From Nitrosomonas oligotropha (lineage in GTDB: Bacteria > Pseudomonadota > Gammaproteobacteria > Burkholderiales > Nitrosomonadaceae): a DNA stretch of 64,000 bases. The stretch is from assembly GCF_900106555.1 (NCBI RefSeq), contig NZ_FNOE01000006.1, positions 62,001 through 126,000 of the forward strand, written 5' to 3'. Each line of letters opens with the position of its first letter. The stretch's first letter is position 1. The notes below the pieces were generated by a model. It was not told the origin of the DNA and did no database searches. It was given only the letters and a program-made list of their open reading frames with translations. Positions 18,623 through 29,028 of the stretch are shown here, piece by piece. The translations under genes and the position numbers were made by a program.

Positions 18623-21600
18623 ATGGATAACACAGCAGATCCGTTATGGTACAAGGACGCCATTATTTATCAATTGCATGTGCGCGCCTATTGCGATAGT
18701 AACGGCGATGGTATCGGCGATTTTCCCGGTTTGACTTCCAAGTTGGATTACCTGAAAGATCTCGGTATCAATGCGCTTTGGTTATTACCATTTTATCCCT
18801 CCCCCTTGCGCGACGACGGTTACGACATTTCCAATTATCACGATATCCACCCCGATTACGGCACTCTGGATGATTTCAAATATTTTCTGGAAGAAGCGCA
18901 CAAACGTCATCTGCGGATAATTACCGAACTGGTGATAAACCACACTTCGAATCAACACCCGTGGTTTCAAGCCGCGCGTAAAGCGCCGCCGGGATCGGTT
19001 GAACGGGAATTTTATGTATGGAGCGATACGGTAAAACGCTACGAGAATACCCGCATCATTTTTACCGATTCCGAGAAATCCAACTGGGCTTGGGATGAAG
19101 AAGCAAAAGCTTATTACTGGCACCGTTTCTTTGCGCACCAGCCTGATCTGAATTTTGACAATCCGCATGTTATCGATGCTGTACTGCACGCCATGCGTTT
19201 CTGGTTCGACATGGGTGTCGACGGCGTGCGTCTGGATGCCATTCCTTACCTGTGTGAGCGTGAAGGCACGGACAATGAAAACCTTGCGGAAACTCATGCT
19301 GTCATCAAGCAGCTGCGCGCCGACTTGGATAACCGCTACCAAGACCGCGTTTTCCTCGCGGAAGCCAATCAATGGCCGGAAGATGTGCGTGAATACTTCG
19401 GTGACGGCGATGAATGCCACATGGCTTTTCATTTTCCGCTGATGCCGAGAATTTTCATGGCAGTAGCGCAAGAAGATCGCCATCCGATCACTGAAATTTT
19501 AGACCAGACTCCCGAGATTCCGGAGAATTGCCAATGGGCGGTATTTTTGCGTAATCACGATGAATTAACCCTGGAAATGGTTACCGATCGTGAACGTGAT
19601 TATATGTATGACACTTACGCAACCGATCCGCGCGCGCGCATCAATCTGGGCATACGCCGCAGGCTGGCGCCGTTGATGGACGGCAGCCGCAGCAAAATCG
19701 AGCTGCTATGCAGCTTGCTGCTTTCCATGCCGGGTTCCCCCATTATTTATTACGGCGATGAAATCGGCATGGGGGATAACATCTATCTCGGCGACCGCAA
19801 CGGGGTGCGCACACCGATGCAATGGAGCCCCGACAGGAATGCCGGATTCTCCCGGGCCGATCCGCAGCGGCTTTATTTACCGCCTATCATGGATCCGCTG
19901 TACGGCTATGAAGCGATTAACGTCGAAGCGCAGTGCCGCAGCGCCAATTCACTGCTCAACTGGATGCGGCGGCTGATCGTGACGCGTACAGGCCATAAGG
20001 CATTTGGACGGGGCTCGATGACATTCCTGCACCCCGGCAATCGCAAGATACTCGCCTATTTGCGTGAGTATCAGGATGAGTGCATTTTTTGTGTCGCTAA
20101 TCTGGCGAACAACGCCCAGCCGGTGGAACTCGAGCTTGCCGCTTTTAAAGGCCGCGTACCGGTGGAATTGCTCGGACGCACCGCTTTTCCAGCGATTGGT
20201 GAATTACCTTACCTGCTGAGTTTGCCAGGTTACGGTTTTTACTGGTTCCGGCTGGCGGCTGATGTTGCAGCGCCTGTCTGGCACATCGATAAGCTGCCGC
20301 GCGAAGAAATGCCGGTGCTGGTCTTGCCTGAAAGCTTATTGGCGGCGTTCATCACCAAACCCGCCGGAGAGGTCAGCAGCGTGCTCGAAAGCAAAACCCG
20401 GCAACAATTGGAAAAAGTAATTCTGCCTCAATTCCTTGCATCTCAGCGTTGGTACACGGGTGCCGGACACCGGATCGATCAATTGAATCTCGATTTGCAT
20501 CATTCCTGGAAAACGGCTGACGGTAGAAGCTGGCTGCCCTTATTGATTAATATCCAGTTTGATACGGATATCGCGCAAACCTTTTTCCTGCCGCTCGGAT
20601 TGCTGCTCGGTGAAACCGTCGACCAGCAATACCATGCCTTATCCCCCTGGATGTTAGCCAAAGTCAGGCAGCGCGCGCGCGAAGGCATTCTCTACGATGC
20701 CATCGGAGAAGATGCATTCTGCCAATTCCTGCTTGATGGCATTCATGCGGCAACGCGCCTGCCATTCGCATCCGGCGAGATGGTTTTCGCCAATATCTCC
20801 GCACTCGCGGAACTGCCGGAAGCGCTCGCGATCAACCGGCCAGCGGTAAAACAAAGCAATACTGTCATCGTCTACGGCGAGAGCCTTATTCTGAAAATTT
20901 ACCGCCGGATACAAGCAGGGATTAATCCGGAACTCGAAATCGGACGCTTCCTGACCGAAGTATCGCCGTGCGAAAATGTTGCGCCCTTTGCCGGCAGCCT
21001 GGAATATCAAAGTGGAGACAGCACAACAGCCATTGCGGTGCTGCACCGCTATATTCCTAACCAGGGCACGATGTGGGATTACACTCAGGAATATCTGGAT
21101 CGCTGCCTCAAGTCCTGCATCAATGAACCGGATCAAGCATGCGAGCCGTCGCTACACGCCGGTTATCAATCGCAAATGACCTCGCTTGGCACGTGCACGG
21201 CCGGTTTGCATTCCGCGCTTGCCAAAACTACTGGAGATTCCGCGTTCGATCCGGAAGCCGTGCCATTCAGTGAATTCTTAGCGCAACTGCAACCATTGCG
21301 CACGATTCTTGAGACTGGTTCTCATCCGCTTGCACCGGATACTGTTCAACGGCTACGTGACGTCTGCGGCAGAATAGCCGGGCACCTTGCAGCGCTGCAA
21401 TCCCGTTCCCGCCGGTTGGTTGTCAGCCGCATCCACGGCAATTTCCATCTCGATCAAATATTGATGGCGCATAACGACTTTGTCATTACCGATTTCGAAG
21501 GTGATCCCGATCTGCCATTGGCAGCACGGCGCTCGAAAAAGCTGCCAATAGCCGATGCCGCGAGCTTGTGCTTTTCGCTTTGCTTGGCCGCATCACAAGC

Positions 21601-21904
21601 GCAACAGCGGCATTTGGCCGAATACGCCGGGCACGGCGAATTATTTGCAGCCAGCGTGCGGTTGTGGCTGACGGTTTCCGCGGAAGCTTTCCTTGGCGGA
21701 TATTGCAGTGCAATCGCCGGTTGCTGTACACATCCCGGTGAACCGGAATTGACCGGGCATTTGCTTCAATTTTTTTTAATGGAAAAATTATTTTCTGAAA
21801 TCAATGATATGGACAATGATGAAGCAGCGTTGATGGAAGCTTCTGCGCTGATTCTGCTTGACTTGATTGAGCAAACCGCACTATTTTCTATAGGCGATGG
21901 ATAA
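18623..21904 (+). CDS. treS: Trehalose synthase / maltokinase fusion (TreS-Mak)
   Basis: This 1093-residue protein joins a GH13 trehalose synthase, which interconverts maltose and trehalose, to a C-terminal maltokinase-like domain. The GH13 part (about 1-550) shows the catalytic residues D205 (GVRLDAIPYL), E247 (FLAEANQW) and D313 (FLRNHDEL). The kinase part (about 600-1093) has the aminoglycoside-kinase-like core. Its catalytic-loop motif, usually HGD, reads RIHGNFHLDQIL, with Asn replacing the Asp; DFEGDP is intact. Kinase activity is therefore in doubt. The ATG at 18623 follows a GAGGAAA ribosome-binding site. It heads an operon with treZ and malQ-treY. Confidence 0.95.
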   Translation: MDNTADPLWYKDAIIYQLHVRAYCDSNGDGIGDFPGLTSKLDYLKDLGINALWLLPFYPSPLRDDGYDISNYHDIHPDYGTLDDFKYFLEEAHKRHLRIITELVINHTSNQHPWFQAARKAPPGSVEREFYVWSDTVKRYENTRIIFTDSEKSNWAWDEEAKAYYWHRFFAHQPDLNFDNPHVIDAVLHAMRFWFDMGVDGVRLDAIPYLCEREGTDNENLAETHAVIKQLRADLDNRYQDRVFLAEANQWPEDVREYFGDGDECHMAFHFPLMPRIFMAVAQEDRHPITEILDQTPEIPENCQWAVFLRNHDELTLEMVTDRERDYMYDTYATDPRARINLGIRRRLAPLMDGSRSKIELLCSLLLSMPGSPIIYYGDEIGMGDNIYLGDRNGVRTPMQWSPDRNAGFSRADPQRLYLPPIMDPLYGYEAINVEAQCRSANSLLNWMRRLIVTRTGHKAFGRGSMTFLHPGNRKILAYLREYQDECIFCVANLANNAQPVELELAAFKGRVPVELLGRTAFPAIGELPYLLSLPGYGFYWFRLAADVAAPVWHIDKLPREEMPVLVLPESLLAAFITKPAGEVSSVLESKTRQQLEKVILPQFLASQRWYTGAGHRIDQLNLDLHHSWKTADGRSWLPLLINIQFDTDIAQTFFLPLGLLLGETVDQQYHALSPWMLAKVRQRAREGILYDAIGEDAFCQFLLDGIHAATRLPFASGEMVFANISALAELPEALAINRPAVKQSNTVIVYGESLILKIYRRIQAGINPELEIGRFLTEVSPCENVAPFAGSLEYQSGDSTTAIAVLHRYIPNQGTMWDYTQEYLDRCLKSCINEPDQACEPSLHAGYQSQMTSLGTCTAGLHSALAKTTGDSAFDPEAVPFSEFLAQLQPLRTILETGSHPLAPDTVQRLRDVCGRIAGHLAALQSRSRRLVVSRIHGNFHLDQILMAHNDFVITDFEGDPDLPLAARRSKKLPIADAASLCFSLCLAASQAQQRHLAEYAGHGELFAASVRLWLTVSAEAFLGGYCSAIAGCCTHPGEPELTGHLLQFFLMEKLFSEINDMDNDEAALMEASALILLDLIEQTALFSIGDG

Positions 21905-22061
21905 GTCAAATCGACCGAATCCACTACTCGAACAAACCGGTAAATGCAACATCACCACCCCGGTTCAGCACCAATCCAAAACAAACTGGCCAACACGAAA
22001 TCAGCCAGCATACAGGCCGCCGATAAACAATGAACGTGACCGGAATCCGGTCCGCACTTAT

Positions 22062-23900
22062 ATGAAAAGACAACACCGCATGCCGTTTGGCGCCGAATTC
22101 ATGACCGAGGATACCGTGCGCTTTAATTTCTGGGCACCAACCGCCCGGCGCGTTGAACTGCTGATCGATAACGATAGGCCGCGCCCCATGCAGGCAATTG
22201 GCGGCGGCTGGTATGAACAGACTTGCCAGCCGGTTCTGGCGGATAGCCGGTATTCTTTTCAGATCGACGATGACATGCGGGTTCCCGATCCGGCATCCCG
22301 CTACAATCCCGATGATGTGCACGCCGCCAGTCAGTTAATCGATCCTGCGGCGTTTGACTGGTGTGACGGCGAATGGCATGGCCGCCCCTGGGAAGAAGCG
22401 GTCATCTACGAGATTCATACCGGCGCTTTCACGCCGCAAGGCACTTTCTCCGCAATTGAGCAAAAACTTGGGTACCTCGCCGATCTCGGTGTTACCGGCA
22501 TTGAATTGATGCCGGTTGCCGGTTTTCCAGGCCGTTGCAATTGGGGCTATGACGGTGTTTTATTATTTGCGCCGGACAGCACTTACGGCACTCCGTGCGA
22601 TTTGAAACGATTGGTGCAAAGCGCGCACCGCCACGGATTGATGGTACTGCTCGATGTCGTGTACAACCATTTCGGACCGGAAGGCAATTACCTGCACTGC
22701 TACGCGCCGCAGTTTTTTACCGATCGCCATCAGACGCCTTGGGGTCAAGCGATTAATTTCGACGGCGAATATTCCCGCATCGTCCGCGATTTCTTTATCC
22801 ACAACGCGCTTTATTGGCTGGAAGAATACCATTTCGACGGATTACGGGTGGATGCCGTGCATGCCATCATGGACGATAGTCAACCGGACTTCTTGGAAGA
22901 ACTGGCGCAGCAAGTCCATACAACGCTCGGCGCAAACCGCCACATTCACCTCATCCTGGAAAACGACCACAATGCGGCGCATTACCTGCAACGCAACCGG
23001 TCAGGCGAATGCACCGGATTCACTGCGCAATGGAACGACGATGCGCACCATGCTTGTCATGTGCTGTTGACCGGCGAGCGTGACGGTTATTACGCGGATT
23101 ATGCCGACAATCCCATTCTACATTTGGGCCGTTGCTTGACCGAAGGTTTTGCTTATCAAGGTGAAGTCTCCATTTATCGTCATGGCACACCGCGCGGCGA
23201 ACCCAGCGCGCACCTGCCCGCATCAGCTTTCGTCTGGTTTCTGCAAAACCACGATCAGATCGGCAACCGCGCGTTTGGCGAGCGTCTGGCAACACAGGTC
23301 CCGCCCGAAGCATTGCGTGCCGCTGTGATTTTGCTGCTGCTGTCGCCATCGGTACCGCTGCTGTTCATGGGGGAAGAATGGGGCGCGCGCGAGCCGTTTC
23401 CTTTCTTTTGCGGCTTCACCGGCGAACTCGCTCAAGCTGTCACGACCGGCAGACGCAGGGAATTCGCGCAATTTTCAGGTTTTCACGATCCACATAGGCT
23501 GCAAGAAATTCCCGATCCTTGTGACGCAAGCACATTTTTACTGGCAAAACTAAACTGGCAAACGCAAAACGATCCGCCGCACCGCGCATGGCTGATGCTC
23601 TACCGGACGTTACTGGCTTTGCGTTTGCAAACAATCGTGCCGCTCTTGCCCAGTATCACCGGCAGCTGTTTTGAAATTCTGACATCACATGCTTTGCAAG
23701 CCGCCTGGCAGCTCACCGGTCACGGAAAGCTCACCATTACTGTCAATCTCGGCGATGTTCCCGTCAAAATTTCCCACCTTCCACCAGGACGGCTGCTTTT
23801 TTCGAGTCACGATCAATCCGGACAATCCAACCCAGCGCCCGGAATGCTGCCTGCATTTTCCGCTGCCCTGTATCTGAAAGATTCCCATGAATCAAGATAA
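22062..23900 (+). CDS. treZ: Malto-oligosyltrehalose trehalohydrolase
   Basis: This GH13 enzyme of about 612 residues releases trehalose from the end of malto-oligosyltrehalose made by TreY. The start at 22062 (MKRQHRMPFGAEF) matches the family. The frame is also open to an ATG at 21897 that overlaps treS and would add 55 low-complexity residues, so that start cannot be excluded. Visible are the N-terminal beta-sandwich (VRFNFWAPTARRVELL), FDGLRVDAVHAI with the nucleophile Asp, HLILENDHNA with the catalytic Glu and FLQNHDQIGNRAFG. Its 3' end overlaps the next gene by 14 nt, as expected for co-translated partners of one pathway. Confidence 0.94.
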   Translation: MKRQHRMPFGAEFMTEDTVRFNFWAPTARRVELLIDNDRPRPMQAIGGGWYEQTCQPVLADSRYSFQIDDDMRVPDPASRYNPDDVHAASQLIDPAAFDWCDGEWHGRPWEEAVIYEIHTGAFTPQGTFSAIEQKLGYLADLGVTGIELMPVAGFPGRCNWGYDGVLLFAPDSTYGTPCDLKRLVQSAHRHGLMVLLDVVYNHFGPEGNYLHCYAPQFFTDRHQTPWGQAINFDGEYSRIVRDFFIHNALYWLEEYHFDGLRVDAVHAIMDDSQPDFLEELAQQVHTTLGANRHIHLILENDHNAAHYLQRNRSGECTGFTAQWNDDAHHACHVLLTGERDGYYADYADNPILHLGRCLTEGFAYQGEVSIYRHGTPRGEPSAHLPASAFVWFLQNHDQIGNRAFGERLATQVPPEALRAAVILLLLSPSVPLLFMGEEWGAREPFPFFCGFTGELAQAVTTGRRREFAQFSGFHDPHRLQEIPDPCDASTFLLAKLNWQTQNDPPHRAWLMLYRTLLALRLQTIVPLLPSITGSCFEILTSHALQAAWQLTGHGKLTITVNLGDVPVKISHLPPGRLLFSSHDQSGQSNPAPGMLPAFSAALYLKDSHESR

Positions 23901-26900
23901 CGATGAATTAGCGTTATTAGCGCGTCTCAGCAGCCTGGCCGGTATCCTGCCGGTCTATTCCGACAATTGGCAACAGCCGCATTTCACCCGGCCGGAAACA
24001 CAGCGCAAGCTGCTAAAGGCGATGGGATTCGATGTATCCACCCCGCAACGCATCGCATCCGCCATTAAAGCGCACGAATTGCAGCCATGGCAACGTATCC
24101 TGAAACCTGTTACGGTGATCACGCAAGAACACCCGGCTTGGGTGTCCGTCACCTTGCCGGACGATCTGGCAACCGGAATCTGGACATGGCGCCTGCATCT
24201 TGAAAATCATGAAATATTGCAAGGGCAATTCGACCCTGCGGCATTACCCAAGCTCGCCGCCAAAAGAATCGCAAAAAACCGTCACACCCGGTGGCAGCTG
24301 GATTTACCGCCGCAACTACCATGCGGTTATCATCGCCTGGAGCTCTTCCATGCGGCAGAACCTTGCGCGGAACAATCGCTTATCATCGTCCCCGCCACTT
24401 GCTATCAACCGCAGGCCGTCAGCAATGAAAACCGCGTCTGGGGATTGGCCGTACAGCTATATGCGTTGCGTTCAGAACGGCATTGGGGTATCGGTGACTT
24501 TACCGATTTACGCTTAATTCTGGAACACTGGTCGGCACAGGATGCCGACATCATCGGCATTAATCCGGTACACGCCATGTTCCCGTATAACCCGGAACAT
24601 GCGAGTCCTTATAGCCCGTCGAGCCGTTTGTTTCTCAACATTCTTTATCTGGATGTCGAAGCAGTCACCGATTTTCACGAATGCGAAGAAGCTCGCGCGA
24701 TCCTGAGAACTCCCCAATTTCAAACCCGTCTGGAGGGACTGCGGTCATCCGAACTGGTGGATTATGCCGGAGTAGCCACGCTCAAACTGCCGTTGCTGGA
24801 AATGCTGTTTGAGCATTTCTGCGCACATCATCTGCAACCGGACAGCAGCCGCGCCGAAGCATTTCGCGCATTTCAGCGCCGCGAGGGCGATGATTTGCAT
24901 CAGCATGCGCTGTTCGAGGCATTGCAGGAATTTTTTCACCGGCAGGACCCAGCCGTTTGGGGCTGGCCAGTTTGGCCGGAACCTTATCGCAATCCGCAAT
25001 CATCCGAGGTACGGCAATTCGCGGAAAATCACCGCGGCCGCCTCGAATTTTTTTCCTACTTGCAGTGGCAAGCGGATCTGCAACTTGCAGCGGTTGGCAT
25101 GAGATCGCTGGAACTGGGGCTTGGCATCGGTCTGTATTTGGATCTGGCGGTTTCGGTGGATGGCGGCGGCGCGGAATCCTGGGCCAATCAAGCGCTTTAC
25201 GCATCCGGCGCCAGTATCGGCGCACCGCCGGAATTGAACAATCAACTCGGCCAGGATTGGGGATTGCCGCCGTTTCTACCCGATCGTCTGCGCGAAACAG
25301 CGTATGCGGCTTTCATCCGTGTACTACGGCACAACATGCGCCATGCCGGTGCGTTGCGCATCGATCATGTCATGGGACTTATGCGTCAATATTGGATTCC
25401 CGCTGGATGCACGGCCGCCGAAGGCGCCTATGTTCAATTTCCGTTCGATGACCTGCTCGGCATTCTAGCGCTTGAAAGTCAGCGTAATCAGTGCCTGGTC
25501 ATTGGCGAGGATCTCGGCACCGTGCCGGAAGAAGTTACCGCCGCCTTGCCGCTGCGAGGTATCCTGTCATATCGTTTGCTGATTCTGGAAAAAGAACCCG
25601 GCGGCAACTTCGTGCTGCCGGATAATTATCCCGCGCACGCCCTCACTGCCGTCACCACGCACGATCTGCCGACATTGCCGGGTTATTGGGCAGGACGCGA
25701 CATCATGCAGCGCACCGCTCTGCAACTATTCAGTTCGGAAGAAGCGCGCCGGGAACAGGTGGTCGGACGCGCCCAGGAGCGCGCCTATTTATTGCTGCGG
25801 TTGGAACAAGCCGGATTGCTACCGGATGGCTTAACAGTCAATCCGGTCTCGCTGCCGTCCGCATCTCCGGAATTCATCCAGTCGGTATACAGTTATTTGG
25901 CGCGCAGCCCTGCCAAGATTCTGATGGTACAAATCGAAGACATCCTCGAAGTACTGGATCAAATCAATATTCCATCAACGACTACGCAACACCCGAACTG
26001 GCGCCGCAAACTGCCTACCAATTTCGAAACTTACATAGCCGATCGCAAAATACAGACATTCATCGCGGCAATGCGGCACGAGCGGCCGCGCATCCGCAGC
26101 CACCCCAAACCGGAGCGGCACTTGCGCATCCCGCTAGCAACTTACCGTCTGCAACTGAATCAGGCATTCACTTTCGCGCAAGCGGCGCAAATCGTGCCCT
26201 ATCTGGCGCAGCTGGGCATCAGTCATGTGTATTGCTCTCCCTATCTCAAAGCACGCCCCGGCAGCAGTCACGGTTACGACATCGTCGATCATCACCTGTT
26301 TAATCCCGAGATCGGCGACAAAGAAGCATTCGATACCTTATGCGCTACATTGCATGCTCATGACATGGGACAAATCATGGATCTGGTTCCCAATCACATG
26401 GGCGTCATGGGAGCAGACAATCGATGGTGGCTCGATGTTCTGGAAAATGGCCTTGCTTCAATCTATGCGCCATTTTTCGACATCGACTGGCACCCGCTAA
26501 AACCGGAACTGCACCATAAAGTGCTGCTGCCTATTCTCGGCCAGTCATACGGCGATACGCTGGAAAGTGGTCAATTGACGCTCCTGTTCGATGAAGCAAA
26601 CGGCAATTTCAGTGTGTGGTATTTCCAGCATCGCTTACCGGTCACGCCACGCGAATATTGCCGGTTGCTCAGGCATCGCCTGCCATTACTGGAAGGGCAA
26701 TTACGGCCGGATCACCCCGATTTGCAAGAACTCGCCAGTTTAATTACCGCCTTCGCCAATCTGCCCGCTGGCGGCATCACAGCCCCCGATACCATCCTCG
26801 AACGGCATCGCGACCAAGAATTGCTGAAACGCCGCCTAGCGATGCTGGCGAATGTATCATTACCGGTCCGGCAGATGATTCAGGATACGATTGGCGATTA

Positions 26901-29028
26901 CAACGGTACACCGGATCATCCTGCGTCATCCAATTTATTGCATGAATTGCTTGAAGCGCAATCGTGGCGAGTCGCCAATTGGCGCGTCGCGTCCGACGAA
27001 ATCAATTACCGGCGCTTCTTCGACATCAACGATCTGGCTGCATTGCGCATGGAAGACTGTCATGTGTTCGAGGCGACACATCAACTGGTATTGGAATTGA
27101 TCGCCGAAGGCAAAATCGACGGCTTGCGAATCGATCATCCGGATGGCTTGTACGATCCACAGCAGTATTTTCAGCGGCTGCAAGACCGTGTCGCCATCCG
27201 GTCACCGGCACAAACCGGCGAGCAGCCGGTTTATATCGTGGCGGAAAAAATTCTCGCGGAACATGAGCCATTACGGCAGGATTGGTCCATTCACGGCACC
27301 ACCGGTTATGAGTTCTGCCGCCTGATCAACGGATTGTTCATCGATCCCGAAGCCCAGACCATGCTCAACCGGACTTATCGCGCCTTTACCCGGACGCAAA
27401 CCGATTTTGACGAACTGGTGTATCGTTGCAAACACCAAATCATGAAACATGCGATGGCCAGTGAGCTCAACGTTCTGGCCGGCCAGCTCAGCCACATTTG
27501 CGAAATGCGCCCGCACACGCGTGATTTCACAACCAATCATCTGCGTCATGCCCTGACTGAAGTCATCGCCCATCTGCCAGTTTACCGCACGTACATCCGC
27601 GACGGCCATGTGGCGGAACTGGACCGGCGCTACGTGGAGTGGGCGGTCGCCATCGCGAAGAAAAGAGCGCAAACCCAGGATACCAGCATTTTCGATTTCA
27701 TCAGCAATGTCTTGCTGCTCGATGCGGCAAAGAATGCGGATGCATCCTATCATGCGGCGATTACCGCTTTTGCCATGAAATTCCAGCAAGTTTCCAGCCC
27801 GGTAATGGCGAAAGGCTGTGAAGACACGGCTTTTTATCTCTATCACCGGTTGATTTCACTTAATGAAGTAGGTAGCGATCCGCGGCATTTCGGCACATCG
27901 GTCAAAGCATTTCATGCGGAAAATCTTAAACGCTTGGAGCACTGGCCTCATGCCATGCTCAATACTTCTACCCACGACAGCAAGCGCAGCGAGGATGTGC
28001 GCATGCGCATCAATGTGTTGTCCGAAATTCCCGAACAATGGAACCAGCAGGTGCGGCGCTGGCGGCGGCTCAACCGGAATAAAAAACGAGTGGTGGAACA
28101 TCACGAAATACCCAGCGCCAATGATGAATATTTGTTGTATCAAACAATGCTCGGCATCTGGCCGCCGGTAACGCTTGCCGCGAACGAATATGATGCGCTG
28201 CTGGCGCGTCTTGAAACGTACATGATCAAAGCCGCACGCGAAGCCAAACAACATACCAACTGGTTCAATCCCGATACGGTTTATGAAGACGGATTGCTGA
28301 ACTTCATCCGAAAAATCACAAATCCCGCCGGAACGAATGCTTTCCTCGCCGATTTCATTGATTTCAACCGGCATATCGCGCGCTGCGGCATGTTCAATTC
28401 TCTGAGCCAGACCCTCCTCAAGCTGTCGGTTCCGGGTGTTCCCGATATTTATCAGGGCAACGAGCTGTGGGAATTGAATTTGGTCGACCCGGATAACCGG
28501 CGTCCAGTCGATTTCACGCAGCGGCTGCAATTGCTGGAACACATCAAGAAATCCACCACCGTTCCACAAAACCAGCTAGCTTCTGTAGTACGGCAATTAC
28601 TCGATCACTTAGCTGATGGACGGGCCAAATTGTATTTAACCTGGCAATTGCTGCAAATCCGCAAGCAATGGCCGACCGTCTTCCAGGACGGCGCTTACCT
28701 GCCGCTGTCCGTCTCGGGTGAACACAGGGAACACATCTGCGCCTTCATGCGGCAAACGGGAGAAATCAGACTGATCGTTATCGCTCCACGCTGGTTTTCC
28801 CGGTTGATCACAGCCGCGAATACAGAATTACCATTGGGTGAAGCAGTATGGGGTAACGCGACCTGGATCGAAATAATGCAACCCAGCCCGGCGGTAAAAA
28901 ATCACGGTTTGAATCTGCTAACAGGCGAAACCGTACCGATCACTGAAATCAATGGTATGGTCTCATTGGCAGCGGCCCAGGCGTTAGTGTCATTTCCGGT
29001 CGCGTTAGTGCGAATTGACTTCCGGTGA
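23887..29028 (+). CDS. 4-alpha-glucanotransferase / malto-oligosyltrehalose synthase fusion (MalQ-TreY)
   Basis: This 1713-residue protein joins two GH enzymes. Residues 1 to about 700 are MalQ (GH77, amylomaltase): IGINPVHAMFPYNPEHASPY, ALRIDHVMGLMRQYW (nucleophile), VIGEDLGTVP and TTHDLPTLPGYW. From about residue 745 TreY begins (RIPLATYRLQLNQAFTFAQA), with GYDIVDHHLFNPEIGD, GLRIDHPDGLYDP, YIVAEKILAEHE and STHDSKRSEDVRMR. MalQ would lengthen or trim glucan chains, and TreY would turn their reducing end into a trehalose unit for TreZ. Fusing the two may channel the glucan. The gene overlaps treZ by 14 nt and tamA by 4 nt. Confidence 0.93.
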   Translation: MNQDNDELALLARLSSLAGILPVYSDNWQQPHFTRPETQRKLLKAMGFDVSTPQRIASAIKAHELQPWQRILKPVTVITQEHPAWVSVTLPDDLATGIWTWRLHLENHEILQGQFDPAALPKLAAKRIAKNRHTRWQLDLPPQLPCGYHRLELFHAAEPCAEQSLIIVPATCYQPQAVSNENRVWGLAVQLYALRSERHWGIGDFTDLRLILEHWSAQDADIIGINPVHAMFPYNPEHASPYSPSSRLFLNILYLDVEAVTDFHECEEARAILRTPQFQTRLEGLRSSELVDYAGVATLKLPLLEMLFEHFCAHHLQPDSSRAEAFRAFQRREGDDLHQHALFEALQEFFHRQDPAVWGWPVWPEPYRNPQSSEVRQFAENHRGRLEFFSYLQWQADLQLAAVGMRSLELGLGIGLYLDLAVSVDGGGAESWANQALYASGASIGAPPELNNQLGQDWGLPPFLPDRLRETAYAAFIRVLRHNMRHAGALRIDHVMGLMRQYWIPAGCTAAEGAYVQFPFDDLLGILALESQRNQCLVIGEDLGTVPEEVTAALPLRGILSYRLLILEKEPGGNFVLPDNYPAHALTAVTTHDLPTLPGYWAGRDIMQRTALQLFSSEEARREQVVGRAQERAYLLLRLEQAGLLPDGLTVNPVSLPSASPEFIQSVYSYLARSPAKILMVQIEDILEVLDQINIPSTTTQHPNWRRKLPTNFETYIADRKIQTFIAAMRHERPRIRSHPKPERHLRIPLATYRLQLNQAFTFAQAAQIVPYLAQLGISHVYCSPYLKARPGSSHGYDIVDHHLFNPEIGDKEAFDTLCATLHAHDMGQIMDLVPNHMGVMGADNRWWLDVLENGLASIYAPFFDIDWHPLKPELHHKVLLPILGQSYGDTLESGQLTLLFDEANGNFSVWYFQHRLPVTPREYCRLLRHRLPLLEGQLRPDHPDLQELASLITAFANLPAGGITAPDTILERHRDQELLKRRLAMLANVSLPVRQMIQDTIGDYNGTPDHPASSNLLHELLEAQSWRVANWRVASDEINYRRFFDINDLAALRMEDCHVFEATHQLVLELIAEGKIDGLRIDHPDGLYDPQQYFQRLQDRVAIRSPAQTGEQPVYIVAEKILAEHEPLRQDWSIHGTTGYEFCRLINGLFIDPEAQTMLNRTYRAFTRTQTDFDELVYRCKHQIMKHAMASELNVLAGQLSHICEMRPHTRDFTTNHLRHALTEVIAHLPVYRTYIRDGHVAELDRRYVEWAVAIAKKRAQTQDTSIFDFISNVLLLDAAKNADASYHAAITAFAMKFQQVSSPVMAKGCEDTAFYLYHRLISLNEVGSDPRHFGTSVKAFHAENLKRLEHWPHAMLNTSTHDSKRSEDVRMRINVLSEIPEQWNQQVRRWRRLNRNKKRVVEHHEIPSANDEYLLYQTMLGIWPPVTLAANEYDALLARLETYMIKAAREAKQHTNWFNPDTVYEDGLLNFIRKITNPAGTNAFLADFIDFNRHIARCGMFNSLSQTLLKLSVPGVPDIYQGNELWELNLVDPDNRRPVDFTQRLQLLEHIKKSTTVPQNQLASVVRQLLDHLADGRAKLYLTWQLLQIRKQWPTVFQDGAYLPLSVSGEHREHICAFMRQTGEIRLIVIAPRWFSRLITAANTELPLGEAVWGNATWIEIMQPSPAVKNHGLNLLTGETVPITEINGMVSLAAAQALVSFPVALVRIDFR

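Noticed and set aside
21897..22061. 55-residue N-terminal extension of treZ
   Set aside because: Low-complexity, not part of the family core; kept only as an alternative start.
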